Assembly (NCBI GenBank): GCA_938038735.1
Contig: CALHSW010000009.1
Span: 1-31,425 of the forward strand
Source: an uncultured Bacteroidia bacterium
GTDB taxonomy: Bacteria > Bacteroidota > Bacteroidia > Bacteroidales > CAJPTX01
Length of the DNA: 31,425 bases
Direction of reading: 5' to 3'
Below the pieces are notes generated by a model. The model ran no database searches. It was given only the letters and a program-made list of their open reading frames with translations, and was not told where the DNA came from. How positions within the stretch are numbered: the first letter of the stretch is position 1; every line of letters starts with the position of its first letter. The position numbers and the translations under genes are program-made. Shown here piece by piece: positions 31,358-31,425 of the stretch.

Positions 31358-31425
31358 CACTCTTGAATGCTTGCACATCATTAATCTGGGGCCATCGGCC
31401 AGCCGTGTAGGAATGGCAAACCGCG
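31358..31425. other. Window end, no gene recognised
   Basis: The last 68 bases show no convincing coding sequence. A short GGCC-rich inverted motif (GGCCATCGGCC at about 31393) is present. Confidence 0.4.

Noticed and set aside
30892..31410. 172-codon open frame at the right end
   Set aside because: It runs through the leader of the BIG2 gene and across the hairpin repeat; the translated hairpins give meaningless peptide.

Overview
The window looks like a chromosomal segment of a Bacteroidales bacterium, probably in or near the Porphyromonas group. The support is family content (DUF2851, DUF3078, DUF2007, GLPGLI, a CarboxypepD_reg TonB-dependent receptor, bacterial dipeptidyl peptidase III, BIG2 lipoprotein), the rsfS-ftsH-DUF2007-cdsA gene order, and repeated promoters of the Bacteroidetes -7 type (TAnnTTTG, here also TACCTTCG). 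No rRNA, tRNA, CRISPR array or intact transposase was seen.

Layout. Bases 1-1732 hold the 3' end of an EcoRI-family adenine methyltransferase followed 14 bases later by a DUF262-HNH nuclease gene, a likely restriction/defence pair. Bases 1976-2981 hold a possible 47-codon ORF and an unknown lipoprotein. A CPBP membrane protease (minus) and a DUF2851 gene (plus) diverge from adjacent promoters at 3965-3985. Bases 5446-7399 encode an unknown secreted protein and a DUF3078 outer-membrane protein, closed by a strong terminator. Bases 7516-9704 carry a lytic transglycosylase and hflX. Bases 9833-13490 carry rsfS, ftsH, a DUF2007 gene and cdsA, ending in a 21-bp-arm bidirectional terminator shared with a minus-strand outer-membrane protein gene. 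Bases 14578-20374 form a long co-directional run: pyrH, frr, mqnA, a corA-like transporter, an NfeD-type membrane protease and a LolC/E-type permease. A separate promoter and leader hairpin precede an overlapping GLPGLI/TonB-dependent receptor pair (20602-24101). A perfect 38-bp palindrome separates this pair from a convergent beta-barrel gene. Dipeptidyl peptidase III (lipoprotein form) and gcvT follow.

The right end (28690-31425) is accessory in character. A BIG2-repeat surface lipoprotein on the minus strand is bracketed by two inverted copies of a roughly 105-bp element. Each copy is built from four consecutive small hairpins, and several stems differ between copies in ways that keep pairing. 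This element and the methyltransferase/DUF262-HNH pair are the two most unusual things here.

Functionally the core genes cover translation (rsfS, frr, hflX), membrane proteostasis (ftsH, nfeD-like, CPBP), phospholipid and menaquinone synthesis (cdsA, mqnA), pyrimidine nucleotides (pyrH), envelope traffic and remodelling (LolC/E-like, transglycosylase, beta-barrels) and peptide/amino-acid use (DPP III, gcvT). All family calls come from reading the translations and motifs by eye; no database search was run.
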